Notes: generated from the sequence alone by a model not told the origin. Numbered from the stretch's first letter, positions 1 to 9,304 are shown. The stretch is 18,986 nt of DNA from Zeimonas sp039807785 (GCA_039807785.1 JBDHRX010000056.1:1-18986); one strand, 5' to 3'. Made by a program: numbers and translations.

Positions 1-766
1 AGACCGCCGAGCGCGCCAGCGATGCGTGCCGCGCCGGGTCGGCGCTGCGCCACAACCCGGCCAGCGTCTCGTGCATCCAGCGGCGCGCGGTCTCGGGCGG
101 CGGCGCCTCGCGCACGATCCGCCCGAGCACGTCGAGCAGCGCGCGCTGGCGCGCCTCGCGCTCGGCCAGCCAGTCCGCCTCGCCCGACGGCAGGGCCAGC
201 GCCAGGGCCCGCACCTGCTGGACCCGCTCCGGCGGCAGCTCGCCGACGAAGAAGCGCACCCGCTCGAGCACCCGGTCCACGCGCGCGGCCTCGCGAGGCT
301 CGGGCGTCGCGGGCAGCAGGCGGCGCCGGGCATCGTGGTTCGAAGCCTCGAAGCGGCGCGCCATCCGGTCCAGCTGCTCGGGGCGCAGCGTGAGCGCCAG
401 CTCGGCCAGGTCGGGCGCCAGCCGGGCTGCGATCGGCGCCCAGGCAGTGAGCGCTTCCTCTCGCCATCGACCAATGTCCTCGGCCTGCACCGGGCCGTCG
501 AGGCGGGCCTGGATGGACCGTAGCCAGGCGCTGTAGGCCGGCAGCTGGGTGCGCCGATGCCAGGCGTGCAGCACGTCGAGCCGGGTCGAAACCAGCTCGC
601 GCTGCGCCGCATCCAGCCCGAGGTGCCGATCGACCTGCCAGCCGAGCCAGTACGGCATCGCGTCGTAGCCGAGCCGGGTCGACGAGCACCCGGTTGCCAC
701 CAGGCAACTGGCGACGAGCGGTAGCAGGGCTTGCCATGGCCGCGTGATAAGCTTTTCGAGCAACAC
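1..766 (-). CDS. DUF6279-type lipoprotein, C-terminus cut by window edge
   Basis: An open frame runs on the minus strand from a GTG at 766 off the left edge, 255 codons with no stop. The N-terminus is a lipoprotein signal: basic start (EKLITRPW), hydrophobic stretch, then a lipobox-like VATGC with the Cys at about residue 27, followed by SSTRLGYDAMPYWLGW. The motif WHRRTQLPAYSAWL further on is what I associate with DUF6279 lipoproteins of Beta- and Gammaproteobacteria; their function is unknown to me. The rest is Arg/Ala/Leu-rich and probably helical. The start could be GTG 766 or TTG 763; no in-frame ATG precedes the Cys. A purine run (AGGGGGG, 776-782) lies about ten bases upstream of the GTG. 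The gene is divergent from glmU with only 40 bases between starts. Family assignment is from memory of the motif; the open frame and signal peptide are seen directly. Confidence 0.72.
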   Translation of the reverse strand, partial: MLLEKLITRPWQALLPLVASCLVATGCSSTRLGYDAMPYWLGWQVDRHLGLDAAQRELVSTRLDVLHAWHRRTQLPAYSAWLRSIQARLDGPVQAEDIGRWREEALTAWAPIAARLAPDLAELALTLRPEQLDRMARRFEASNHDARRRLLPATPEPREAARVDRVLERVRFFVGELPPERVQQVRALALALPSGEADWLAEREARQRALLDVLGRIVREAPPPETARRWMHETLAGLWRSADPARHASLARSAV

Positions 767-806
767 CCCGAAATGCCCCCCTAAGTACCTGAAAAAAAAG
801 CAAAAG

Positions 807-2174
807 ATGAACGTCGTCATCCTCGCGGCCGGGATGGGAAAGCGCATGCGCTCGGACCTGCCCAAGGTGCTGCACCCCCTGGCGGGCAGGCCCCTGCTCG
901 CGCACGTCGTCGACTGCGCGCGCAGCCTGGGGCCGGGTCGCATCGTCATCGTATACGGCCACGGCGGCGAAGCGGTGCCGCGCGCGATCGCGGGGGCCGA
1001 CCTGCGCTGGGCGCTGCAGGCCCCCCAGCTCGGGACCGGCCATGCGGTGATGCAGGCGGTGCCGCACCTGGACCCGTCGGTGCCGACGCTGGTGCTGTAC
1101 GGCGACGTTCCGCTCACCGCGCCCGAGACCCTCGGGCGGCTCGTCGCGGCGGCCGGCATCGACCGGCTCGGCCTGCTCACCGTCGACCTCGACGACCCGA
1201 CCGGCTACGGACGCATCGTGCGCGAGGATGACCGCATCGTGCGCATCGTCGAGCACAAGGATGCCGACGACGCCACCCGGAGGATCCGCGAGGTCAACAC
1301 CGGCATCCTGGTGGCGCCCACCGCGGCGCTGGTGCGCTGGCTGGGCGCCCTGTCGAACGACAACGCGCAGAAGGAGTATTACCTCACTGACGTCGTGGCG
1401 GCCGCGGTGCACGATCGTGTGGCGGTCGTCTCGGCGCAACCGGCCGACGCCTTCGAGACCTTGGGCGTCAACAGCAAGCGGCAGCTGGCCGAGCTCGAGC
1501 GCATCTTCCAGAACCGGGTGGCGACGAAACTGATGGACGAAGGCGTCTGGCTGGCCGATCCCGCGCGACTCGACGTGCGCGGCGAGCTCATATGCGGGCG
1601 CGACGTCTCGATCGACGTGAACTGCGTGTTCGAGGGCCGGGTGGTCATCGAGGACGGCGCCCGCATCGGCGCCCATTGCATGATCCGCGACGCGCGCATC
1701 GGCGCGGGCGCGCAGATCCTGCCGTTCACCCTGATCGAATCATCCGCGATCGGCGCGAACGCGCGCATCGGCCCCTACGCGCGGCTGCGTCCGGGCACCG
1801 AGCTCGGCGACGAGACCCACGTCGGCAACTTCGTCGAGATGAAGAACACCCGCATGGCCGCGAAATCGAAGGCCAACCACCTGTCCTACCTCGGCGACAC
1901 CGTCGTGGGCGAGCGCGTGAACATCGGCGCCGGCACGATCACCTGCAACTACGACGGCGCCAACAAGTACCAGACCGTGATCGAGGACGACGCGTTCATC
2001 GGCAGCGACAGCCAGCTCGTCGCGCCGGTGCGGGTGGGCCGCGGCGCCACGCTCGCCGCCGGCACCACGCTGACGCGCGACGCCCCCGAGAACAGGCTGA
2101 CCGTCTCCCGCACGCGGCAGACGACGGTCGAATCGTGGAAGCGGCCGGTGAAGAAACCCGCCGCCAAGTCCTGA
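807..2174 (+). CDS. glmU: Bifunctional N-acetylglucosamine-1-phosphate uridyltransferase / glucosamine-1-phosphate acetyltransferase
   Basis: Cytoplasmic enzyme for the last two steps of UDP-GlcNAc synthesis: acetyl-CoA-dependent N-acetylation of glucosamine-1-phosphate, then uridylyl transfer from UTP. It feeds peptidoglycan and lipopolysaccharide. The protein is 455 residues, the usual length (E. coli about 456). Residues 1-30 hold the nucleotidyltransferase signature LAAGMGKRM with the following Lys (SDLPKVLHPL). GDVPLT carries the metal-binding Asp, and EVNTGI and KEYYLTD follow. From about residue 250 the hexapeptide repeats of a left-handed beta helix begin; the acetyltransferase region includes NHLSYLGD, NIGAGTITCNYDG and DAFIGSDSQLVAP. 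The frame stays open to a GTG at 744, but that adds 21 residues (Lys-rich) absent from the family, so ATG 807 is chosen. It has no clear Shine-Dalgarno, only an A-rich leader (791-806). glmS follows after 35 bases. Confidence 0.97.
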   Translation: MNVVILAAGMGKRMRSDLPKVLHPLAGRPLLAHVVDCARSLGPGRIVIVYGHGGEAVPRAIAGADLRWALQAPQLGTGHAVMQAVPHLDPSVPTLVLYGDVPLTAPETLGRLVAAAGIDRLGLLTVDLDDPTGYGRIVREDDRIVRIVEHKDADDATRRIREVNTGILVAPTAALVRWLGALSNDNAQKEYYLTDVVAAAVHDRVAVVSAQPADAFETLGVNSKRQLAELERIFQNRVATKLMDEGVWLADPARLDVRGELICGRDVSIDVNCVFEGRVVIEDGARIGAHCMIRDARIGAGAQILPFTLIESSAIGANARIGPYARLRPGTELGDETHVGNFVEMKNTRMAAKSKANHLSYLGDTVVGERVNIGAGTITCNYDGANKYQTVIEDDAFIGSDSQLVAPVRVGRGATLAAGTTLTRDAPENRLTVSRTRQTTVESWKRPVKKPAAKS

Positions 2175-2196
2175 CCCGCCGGGGCCGGGCCGCAGC

Positions 2197-2202
2197 AAGG
2201 AG
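2197..2202 (+). promoter_or_regulatory. Shine-Dalgarno of glmS
   Basis: AAGGAG lies seven bases before ATG 2210. It fixes the glmS start inside a frame that is open far upstream, where it overlaps glmU. Confidence 0.8.
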
Positions 2203-2209
2203 CAGCAAG

Positions 2210-4063
<1,854 letters not shown>

Positions 4064-4090
4064 GGCGGGCCCGCCCGCCCGCTCGCTCGC

Positions 4091-5074
4091 TCAGTCGAGC
4101 TTCACCCCGATCGCCCGGGCCACCGCGCCCCAGCGCTCGATCTCGCCGCGGATGTAGGCGCCGTACTCCGCGGGGGTCGAGCCGAGCGGCTCGGCGCCCT
4201 GGGCCGCGAGCGTCTTGCGCACTTCGGGGTCCTCGAGCAGCGCGTTGACCTCGGCGTTCAGCCTCTGGACGATCGAGGCCGGCGTCTTCGCCGGCACGAC
4301 GATGCCCTGCCAGCCGCCGACCTCGAAGCCCGGCAGGCCCGATTCCCGCAGCGTGGGCACGTCCGGCAGCAGGCTCGACCGCTTCATCGCCGACAGCGAG
4401 AGCGCTCGCAGGCGCCCGTCGCGGATGTACGGCAACGCCGAGTTGATCGCGTCGGTCATGAAGTGCGTCTGGCCGGCGACCACGTCGAACAGCGCCGGGG
4501 CGCTGCCCTTGTAGGGAACGTGCACCGCATCGATGCCCTGGGCGTGCAGGAACCGGTAGGCCCCCATGTGGGTGATGTTCCCGTTGCCGGCCGAGCCGTA
4601 GGTCAGCTTCCCCGGGTTCTTGCGCGCATGATCGATGAACTCCGCGACGGTCTTCACGGGCAGCGACGGGTTCACGACCAGCACGTGCGGCACGATTCCG
4701 GTCAGCACCACGGGCGCGAAGTCAGCCAGCGGATCGTAGTTGAGCCGGTTGTACAGCACCGCGTTGAGCGCCAGCGAAGCCGTGTTGTAAAGCAGCGTGT
4801 AGCCGTCGGCCGGCGCCCGCGCGACCAGCTCGGCGCCGATGTTGGCGTTGGCGCCCGGCCGGTTCTCGACGACGACGTTCTGGCCCAGCGTGCGCGACAT
4901 CTCCCTGGCGAGCACCCGGCCCACCAGGTCGGTCGGGCCGCCGGGCGGAAACGGCACCACCAGCCTGATCGGCTGGCTCGGCCAGGCCTGCCCGCGCACG
5001 GCGGGCGAAACGACGGTGGCGGCGAGGCCGGCGGCGCCGAGCTTCAGGAGCTCGCGGCGGGAAGCGGTTTTCAT
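4091..5074 (-). CDS. Bug-family periplasmic solute-binding protein (tripartite tricarboxylate transporter receptor)
   Basis: 327-residue extracytoplasmic receptor of the TctC/Bug family, which delivers carboxylates (citrate, tartrate-like acids, aromatic acids, some amino acids) to a TctAB membrane complex. Signal peptide: SRRELLKLG (residues 5-13) followed by an Ala-rich core fits a twin-arginine type signal, with likely cleavage after about residue 30 (RGQA). Family landmarks are PIRLVVPFPPGGPTDLVGR (35-53), PADGYTLL, AVHVPYKGSAPAL and GLPGFEVGGWQGI. No TctA or TctB gene is in the window, so it must use a permease encoded elsewhere. It is the last gene of the nitrilase operon; its ATG overlaps the stop of the upstream opine-dehydrogenase-like gene (ATGA) and has a strong GAGGAGAG site (5080-5087). 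The frame is open further upstream but is unrelated there. Ligand unknown. Confidence 0.93.
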   Translation of the reverse strand: MKTASRRELLKLGAAGLAATVVSPAVRGQAWPSQPIRLVVPFPPGGPTDLVGRVLAREMSRTLGQNVVVENRPGANANIGAELVARAPADGYTLLYNTASLALNAVLYNRLNYDPLADFAPVVLTGIVPHVLVVNPSLPVKTVAEFIDHARKNPGKLTYGSAGNGNITHMGAYRFLHAQGIDAVHVPYKGSAPALFDVVAGQTHFMTDAINSALPYIRDGRLRALSLSAMKRSSLLPDVPTLRESGLPGFEVGGWQGIVVPAKTPASIVQRLNAEVNALLEDPEVRKTLAAQGAEPLGSTPAEYGAYIRGEIERWGAVARAIGVKLD

Positions 5075-6222
5075 CGTGACTCTCCTCGAAGAGGATCCGG
5101 TGGGGGGAAGGCGGCGAAACGTCGTGCGACCTCCCGGGGCGGGCCGGTCAGGCCCATCGCCTCGAGCGACGGCGCGCAGGTCCGGGGATCGATGTCCAGC
5201 AGTCGCCCGAGGATCTCGGCCAGCGCGCGATGCAGCGACGCATCGATGCCGGCTTGCTCGGCGAGCCGGACCAGCGGCACGACGGCATACGGCACGTCGA
5301 CGGATTCCCAGTCGCGCCAGGTGTGCGCCCCGATCGGGCCGAAGGACTGGTAGACGGCGCAGTGCAGGACGGCGTCGTGGACGCTGTCCGTGCGACGGGT
5401 GCCGTAGTAATGATCGATCGCCTCGGGAAGGGTCCGGTGCCTGACGCCGTAGGCGCGGCAGACGCGTCCGCGCTCCTCGTCCATCGCCTCGGCCAGGCGG
5501 CCGGCGGTCGGCACGTTGCAGTCCCGGTAGAACCGGACCTCCCGGCCTTGCCCGATCGACCGCTCGGTCAGCCCGATGCCGAGCAGCGCCATGGCCGGAT
5601 GCACCATCAGGTTCACCGACTCGAGACTCGTCTGCAGCACCGAGGGCGCCGCCCGCACGTGGGGAAACAGCGTGCGCAGCTTGCGCCGGGCCGCGTCGCC
5701 CCGGTCCGCCGGAACGCTCGCGATCTCGACGTCGCGTCGCAGCACGACTTCGGAGACGACGTTCCCCGAGCGCGACGCCGTATGGGTCGGCACTGCCGCT
5801 TCGCACAGCACGATGTCGCCGCGCCCGTGCGCCCGGAGCCGTGCGTTCAGTCGCGCCGCAACCCAGTAGCCGAAGCTCTGGACGTAGACGACGGCGCCGG
5901 GCTCGATCCAGGCAACGAGGCTCTCGAATCGATGCTCCAGCTCGGGGATCGGCACGTCGAGCAGCACGACCTCGGCGCGCTCGAGCGCCTGCGCCGGATG
6001 GTCACAGATGGCGTGAGGCGCCGCCTTGCCGATCCGGCCGCAAAGCAGGCTGCCCGGGTCGCCCCGGACCTCGAAGCCGCCGCCTTGCCGGAGCGCCTGC
6101 AGCTCGGCCGACGCGTCCGGAAAGAGGTGGTAGCGCACCTCGTGGCCGGCCAGGATCAGGTCGGCCGCGCAGGCGGCGCCGATGTTGCGGACCGTGTTGC
6201 CGATCACCGCGACCGTGGTCAT
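5071..6222 (-). CDS. NAD(P)-dependent octopine/nopaline dehydrogenase family protein
   Basis: 383 residues. The family oxidises or forms opines (secondary amines joining an amino acid to a 2-oxo acid) with NAD(P)H. Seen: an N-terminal Rossmann start (TVAVIG, residues 3-8; AADLILAGHEVRYHLFP, 19-35) and the C-terminal octopine-dehydrogenase domain with SLESVNLMVHPAMALLGIG (199-217). There Asn204 and His208 match the conserved N-x3-H-P of the family. SVDVPYAVVPLVRLAEQAGI (308-327) matches the conserved stretch near the end. Odd: the dinucleotide loop reads G8-N-T-V-R-N-I-G15 rather than the usual GAGNGG, apparently with two extra residues. It starts 89 bases after the tartrate-dehydrogenase-like gene, behind two hairpins, with only a weak ribosome site. 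Its stop overlaps the Bug gene start (ATGA). Family call is good; the true substrate is unknown. Confidence 0.85.
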   Translation of the reverse strand: MTTVAVIGNTVRNIGAACAADLILAGHEVRYHLFPDASAELQALRQGGGFEVRGDPGSLLCGRIGKAAPHAICDHPAQALERAEVVLLDVPIPELEHRFESLVAWIEPGAVVYVQSFGYWVAARLNARLRAHGRGDIVLCEAAVPTHTASRSGNVVSEVVLRRDVEIASVPADRGDAARRKLRTLFPHVRAAPSVLQTSLESVNLMVHPAMALLGIGLTERSIGQGREVRFYRDCNVPTAGRLAEAMDEERGRVCRAYGVRHRTLPEAIDHYYGTRRTDSVHDAVLHCAVYQSFGPIGAHTWRDWESVDVPYAVVPLVRLAEQAGIDASLHRALAEILGRLLDIDPRTCAPSLEAMGLTGPPREVARRFAAFPPPDPLRGESR

Positions 6223-6245
6223 CGTTGCTTGCCGTCCCGAGGTCG

Positions 6246-6265
6246 ATGTCGAGTCGCCTCGACGT
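6246..6265 (-). other. Intercistronic hairpin 1 (8-bp stem, 4-base loop)
   Basis: ATGTCGAG and CTCGACGT (given on the plus strand) flank a TCGC loop. Seven pairs are Watson-Crick and one is G-T. It lies between the stop of the tartrate-dehydrogenase-like gene and the start of the opine-dehydrogenase-like gene. There is no T-run after it in either direction, so it is more likely an mRNA-processing or stability element than a terminator; this is inference. Confidence 0.4.
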
Positions 6266-6274
6266 GAGGCCGTG

Positions 6275-6289
6275 CCCGGCGGCGCCGGG
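6275..6289 (-). other. Intercistronic hairpin 2 (6-bp GC stem, 3-base loop)
   Basis: CCCGGC, loop GGC, GCCGGG. It lies about 22 bases past the stop of the tartrate-dehydrogenase-like gene in the direction of transcription. The stem is all G-C and no T-run follows. It may dampen or process the message before the opine-dehydrogenase-like gene; alternatively it is a chance product of high GC. Confidence 0.35.
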
Positions 6290-6311
6290 AGCAGCCCGGC
6301 ACCGGCGCGCC

Positions 6312-7385
6312 CTAGGTCCCGGAATCCCGGGACACCGCGTCGGCGATCGCCTTGCCGACATCGACCGTGCCCGCGCTGCCGCCGATGTCCGGCGTGCGCG
6401 GGCCGCAGACCAGCACCGTCTCGATCGCCGCGACGATGGCCCGGCCGGCGTCGCGGTGCCCGAGATGCTCGAGCATCATCGCGCCCGACCAGATCTGCCC
6501 GATCGGGTTGGCGATGCCTCGACCATGGATGTCGGGCGCGGAGCCATGCACGGGTTCGAACATCGACGGGTGCTCGCGCTCCGGATTGAGGTTTGCCGAA
6601 GGCGCGATGCCGATGGTTCCGGTGACGGCCGGGCCGAGGTCGGAGAGGATGTCGCCGAACAGATTCGAGCCGACGACCACGTCGAAGCGCTGCGGATCGA
6701 GCACGAAGCGCGCCGCCAGGATGTCGACGTGGTACTGATCGACGCGCACTTCGGGAAACTCCCCGGCGATCGCCGCCAGGCGCTCGTCCCAGTACGGCAT
6801 GGTGATGGCGATGCCGTTCGACTTGGTCGCCGAGGTGAGGTGCCGCTTCGGGCGCTCGCGGGCGCGCTCGAACGCGTAGCGGAGGATCCGGTCCACGCCG
6901 CGACGGGTGAAGACGCTCTCCTGGAACGCTTCCTCGCGATCCGTCCCGGCGTGACGCAGGCCGCCGGTGGTGGAGTACTCGCCTTCCGTGTTCTCGCGCA
7001 CGACGAGGAAGTCGATATCGCCCGGCACGCGCCCCGCCAGCGGCGACTTCACGCCGGGCATGAGCCGCACCGGGCGAAGGTTCGCGTACTGCTGGAAGCG
7101 CCTGCGAATCGGGATCAGCAGCCCCCACAGCGAGACGTGGTCCGGCACCCCCGGGAACCCGACGGCGCCGAGGTAGATCGCATCATGCCCGGCGATCCGG
7201 TCGAGCCCGTCCGCGGGCATCATCGCGCCGTGCCCGAGCAGGTACTCGCAGCTCCAGGGGAACAGGTCCCACTGCAACTCGAACCCGAAGCGGACGGCCG
7301 CGGCGTCGAGCACCCGGATGCCCTCGGGCACGACCTCCTTGCCGATGCCGTCGCCAGCGATCACCGCGATCCGGTGTCGCGTCAT
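6312..7385 (-). CDS. Tartrate/D-malate dehydrogenase-like (beta-decarboxylating, isopropylmalate dehydrogenase superfamily)
   Basis: 357 residues, close to TtuC/DmlA (about 360). The superfamily oxidises a 2-hydroxy acid with NAD(P)+ and a divalent metal, usually with decarboxylation. Seen: IAVIAGDGIGKEVVPEG (6-22), NLRPVRLMPGVKSPL (102-116), VRENTEGEYS (129-138, conserved Tyr137), ATKSNGI (186-192, catalytic Lys188), VDILAARF (220-227, Asp221), GSNLFGDILSDLG (239-251, metal Asp245 and Asp249) and EPVHGSAPDIHGRGIANPIG (277-296). The LWGLL-IPIRR-FQQYANLRP segment is what I associate with the tartrate/D-malate branch rather than LeuB. Its ATG overlaps the stop of the upstream ketopantoate-reductase-like gene (ATGA), implying coupled translation. 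All active-site residues looked for are present, so an active enzyme is expected; the exact substrate (tartrate, D-malate, other) is not decidable here. Confidence 0.9.
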   Translation of the reverse strand: MTRHRIAVIAGDGIGKEVVPEGIRVLDAAAVRFGFELQWDLFPWSCEYLLGHGAMMPADGLDRIAGHDAIYLGAVGFPGVPDHVSLWGLLIPIRRRFQQYANLRPVRLMPGVKSPLAGRVPGDIDFLVVRENTEGEYSTTGGLRHAGTDREEAFQESVFTRRGVDRILRYAFERARERPKRHLTSATKSNGIAITMPYWDERLAAIAGEFPEVRVDQYHVDILAARFVLDPQRFDVVVGSNLFGDILSDLGPAVTGTIGIAPSANLNPEREHPSMFEPVHGSAPDIHGRGIANPIGQIWSGAMMLEHLGHRDAGRAIVAAIETVLVCGPRTPDIGGSAGTVDVGKAIADAVSRDSGT

Positions 7386-8326
7386 GCCGGCGCCCCGGGA
7401 AGCCGGCCTGCGTCCCGCCGCGCTTCGTAGGCTTTCGCGTGCGTGTAGGCGGCCCGATGCAGGGCATCGGGCTGGCCGGCGTCCCGGCACTTGCGCAGCA
7501 TGAAGCCCAGGATCTGCTCGGATTCGATCTTCCCGCCCTTCTCGAGGTCGCGCAGCATCGAGGCCTCGTACGCGGAATCGCGCTGCGCGAAGAGGGCCAT
7601 GTAGGGCTTGGCGAACGCTTCGTCCGGCCGGTATCCCGCGTGCGCCGCGATCTCGGCGTTGATCCGGAAGAATGCCTTCAGGAGCTCGCTTCCCTCGGGC
7701 GTCCGGACGATCTCGCCGAGGTTCGCCCGCATCAGGCAGGTCATGCCCGCGACGGTGGCCAGATGCACGAGCTTCATCCAGAGATCGCGCAGGATCTCGG
7801 ACGACGGCTTGGCGTCGACGCCCGCCCGGACGAGCAGGGCCGCGAGCCGCCCGACGCGCTCCGAGACCGTGCCGTCCTGCTCGCCCAGGGTCACGGTCTG
7901 CCAGTCGTTGAGCTGCCTGATGACGCCTTCGGACGTCAGGGTGACCTGGACCTTCGCCGTGCCGCCCAGGACGTTGGCGCGCCCGAACGCGTCGTTCAGC
8001 GTCTCGATGTGAGCGAGCCCGTTGAGCAGCGGCAGGACGGCCGCCGGCCCCTTCATGGCGGGGCGAATGCTCTCGATCGCCGAGGCGAGGTCGTAGGCCT
8101 TGCAGGTGAGGACCACCAGGTCGTAGACCGGCTCGATCTCCGCTTGCGCGCGCGCGTCGACCGCGAGCGTCGCGTTGCCGAACGGGCTCTCGATCCGCAA
8201 CCCCCGCGCGGCAAGCGCCGCCTTGCGCTGCTCGCGCACCAGGAAGGTCACGTCCGCGCCGGACTGGAGCAGCCGTCCGCCGAGCCAGCCGCCGATGCCG
8301 CCCGCCCCCAGGACCAGAATACGCAT
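7382..8326 (-). CDS. 2-dehydropantoate 2-reductase family (ApbA/PanE) oxidoreductase
   Basis: 314 residues. N-terminal Rossmann loop MRILVLGAGGIGGWLG (1-16), LTCKAYD with Lys76, LLNGL with Asn102, and the C-terminal domain segment LWMKLVHLATVAGMTCLMR (182-200) containing Lys185, the counterpart of catalytic Lys176 of E. coli PanE. The Asn four residues after that Lys in PanE (Asn180, substrate binding) is Leu189 here, and the neighbouring NPLTAL signature is missing. A true pantothenate-pathway role is therefore unlikely; it is better read as a family member acting on another 2-oxo or 3-hydroxy acid in the catabolic operon. The start is set by the Rossmann motif and an AGGAAGGA site about ten bases upstream, inside the end of the nitrilase gene. 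It follows the nitrilase by four bases and overlaps the next gene by four. Confidence 0.88.
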   Translation of the reverse strand: MRILVLGAGGIGGWLGGRLLQSGADVTFLVREQRKAALAARGLRIESPFGNATLAVDARAQAEIEPVYDLVVLTCKAYDLASAIESIRPAMKGPAAVLPLLNGLAHIETLNDAFGRANVLGGTAKVQVTLTSEGVIRQLNDWQTVTLGEQDGTVSERVGRLAALLVRAGVDAKPSSEILRDLWMKLVHLATVAGMTCLMRANLGEIVRTPEGSELLKAFFRINAEIAAHAGYRPDEAFAKPYMALFAQRDSAYEASMLRDLEKGGKIESEQILGFMLRKCRDAGQPDALHRAAYTHAKAYEARRDAGRLPGAPA

Positions 8327-8330
8327 CGGA

Positions 8331-9296
8331 TCAATCCTTCCTGAAGACCACCGGCGCCGCGGCCGATTCGTTGACCTGCAGCTGGAAGATGTCGGGGCGC
8401 GCGTAGTGGCCCACGACGTCGAAGTCGAACTTGCCCCGCACGGTCTCGCCCAGGTCGATCTCGGCCACGAGCACGCATTCGCGCTCGAAGTCCGGACCCG
8501 CCAGGACCTCGCCCAGCGGGCCGACGATGCAACTGCCGCCGTTGGCGAGGATCTCGCCCGGCGGCCCGGGCGGCGCCGCGTCGCCGGCGTTCGCGGGCGA
8601 CGGACGCCCGGCGGCGTCGCCGCGCCGGCAGAACTGGTTGGCCGAGAGCACGAAACACCGCCCTTCCAGGGCGATGTGGCGCATCGTGGGCAGCCAGGTA
8701 TCGCGTCCGTCCGCCGTGGGGGCCAGATAGATCTGGATGCCCTTGGCGTAGTGCGCCGCGCGCATCAGCGGCATGTAGTTCTCCCAGCAGATGACCGCGC
8801 CCATCCGGCCGATCGGCGTGTCGAGGACCGGCATGGTCGAGCCGTCGCCGAAGCCCCAGATCAGGCGCTCCGAGCCCGTGGGCATGAGCTTCCGATGCTT
8901 GCCCAGGTAGCGGCCATCGGGTCCATGGAAGAGCACCGTGCAATACAGGGTTCCGCCGTCGCGCTCGATCACGCCCATCACCAGATGGATCTCGTGGAGC
9001 GCGGCGATCTCCCCGAGCCGGGCCGTGGCCTCTCCCGGGACTTCGATCGCGTCGTGCCAGTAGCTGCGATACTGGTCGCGTCCGGCGGCGCTGCGACTGC
9101 CGACGGTCGCGCCGAAGTCCATGCCGCGCGGGTAGCCGCCGATGAACGCTTCCGGAAAGAGCGCCAGCCGGGCCCCCCTGGAGGCGCACTCGGCCACCAG
9201 CCGCTCGATCTTGTCCAAGGTCGCCGGCAGGTCGCCGGTGACCGTCGCTGCCTGGACGACCGCGACGGAGAACCGCGGAGGATGGGGATGACTCAT
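8331..9296 (-). CDS. Nitrilase (carbon-nitrogen hydrolase, nitrilase branch)
   Basis: 321 residues. Nitrilases hydrolyse R-CN to the acid and ammonia through a Glu-Lys-Cys triad. All three are visible: Glu49 in LFPEAFIGGYPRG, Lys136 in GKHRKLMPTGSERLIWG and Cys170 in GAVICWENYMPLMR. The HRKLMPT-E-IWG and CWENYMPL blocks are those of genuine nitrilases rather than amidases or ureidopropionases. An insertion rich in Gly, Ala and Pro (PANAGDAAPPGPPGE) lies after the NQFCRRGD block. It is the first gene of the operon. ATG 9296 is the only plausible start; it has no recognisable Shine-Dalgarno (AAAATAAGCA precedes it), and the inferred leader is only about 24 bases. A sigma-70-like promoter and a palindromic operator lie just upstream. 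The physiological nitrile is unknown. Confidence 0.93.
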   Translation of the reverse strand: MSHPHPPRFSVAVVQAATVTGDLPATLDKIERLVAECASRGARLALFPEAFIGGYPRGMDFGATVGSRSAAGRDQYRSYWHDAIEVPGEATARLGEIAALHEIHLVMGVIERDGGTLYCTVLFHGPDGRYLGKHRKLMPTGSERLIWGFGDGSTMPVLDTPIGRMGAVICWENYMPLMRAAHYAKGIQIYLAPTADGRDTWLPTMRHIALEGRCFVLSANQFCRRGDAAGRPSPANAGDAAPPGPPGEILANGGSCIVGPLGEVLAGPDFERECVLVAEIDLGETVRGKFDFDVVGHYARPDIFQLQVNESAAAPVVFRKD

Positions 9297-9304
9297 TGCT
9301 TATT

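Noticed and set aside
26..523. Plus-strand open frames at the left end (22-393 and 26-523)
   Set aside because: Low-complexity Arg/Ala/Pro or unmotivated sequence with no family motifs; they are antisense to the lipoprotein frame, which has a signal peptide and conserved motifs.
744..806. GTG 744 as the glmU start
   Set aside because: It adds 21 residues not found in GlmU and overlaps the divergent lipoprotein gene; ATG 807 gives the usual N-terminus MNVVILAAG.
4064..4083. Hairpin after glmS (GCGGGC / GCCCGC) as a terminator
   Set aside because: Only six pairs in very GC-rich sequence with a six-base loop and no T-run; could easily be chance.
5075..5806. N-terminal extension of the Bug protein up to 5806
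   Set aside because: The sequence is Arg/Pro-rich and unrelated; the signal peptide and a strong ribosome site place the start at 5074.
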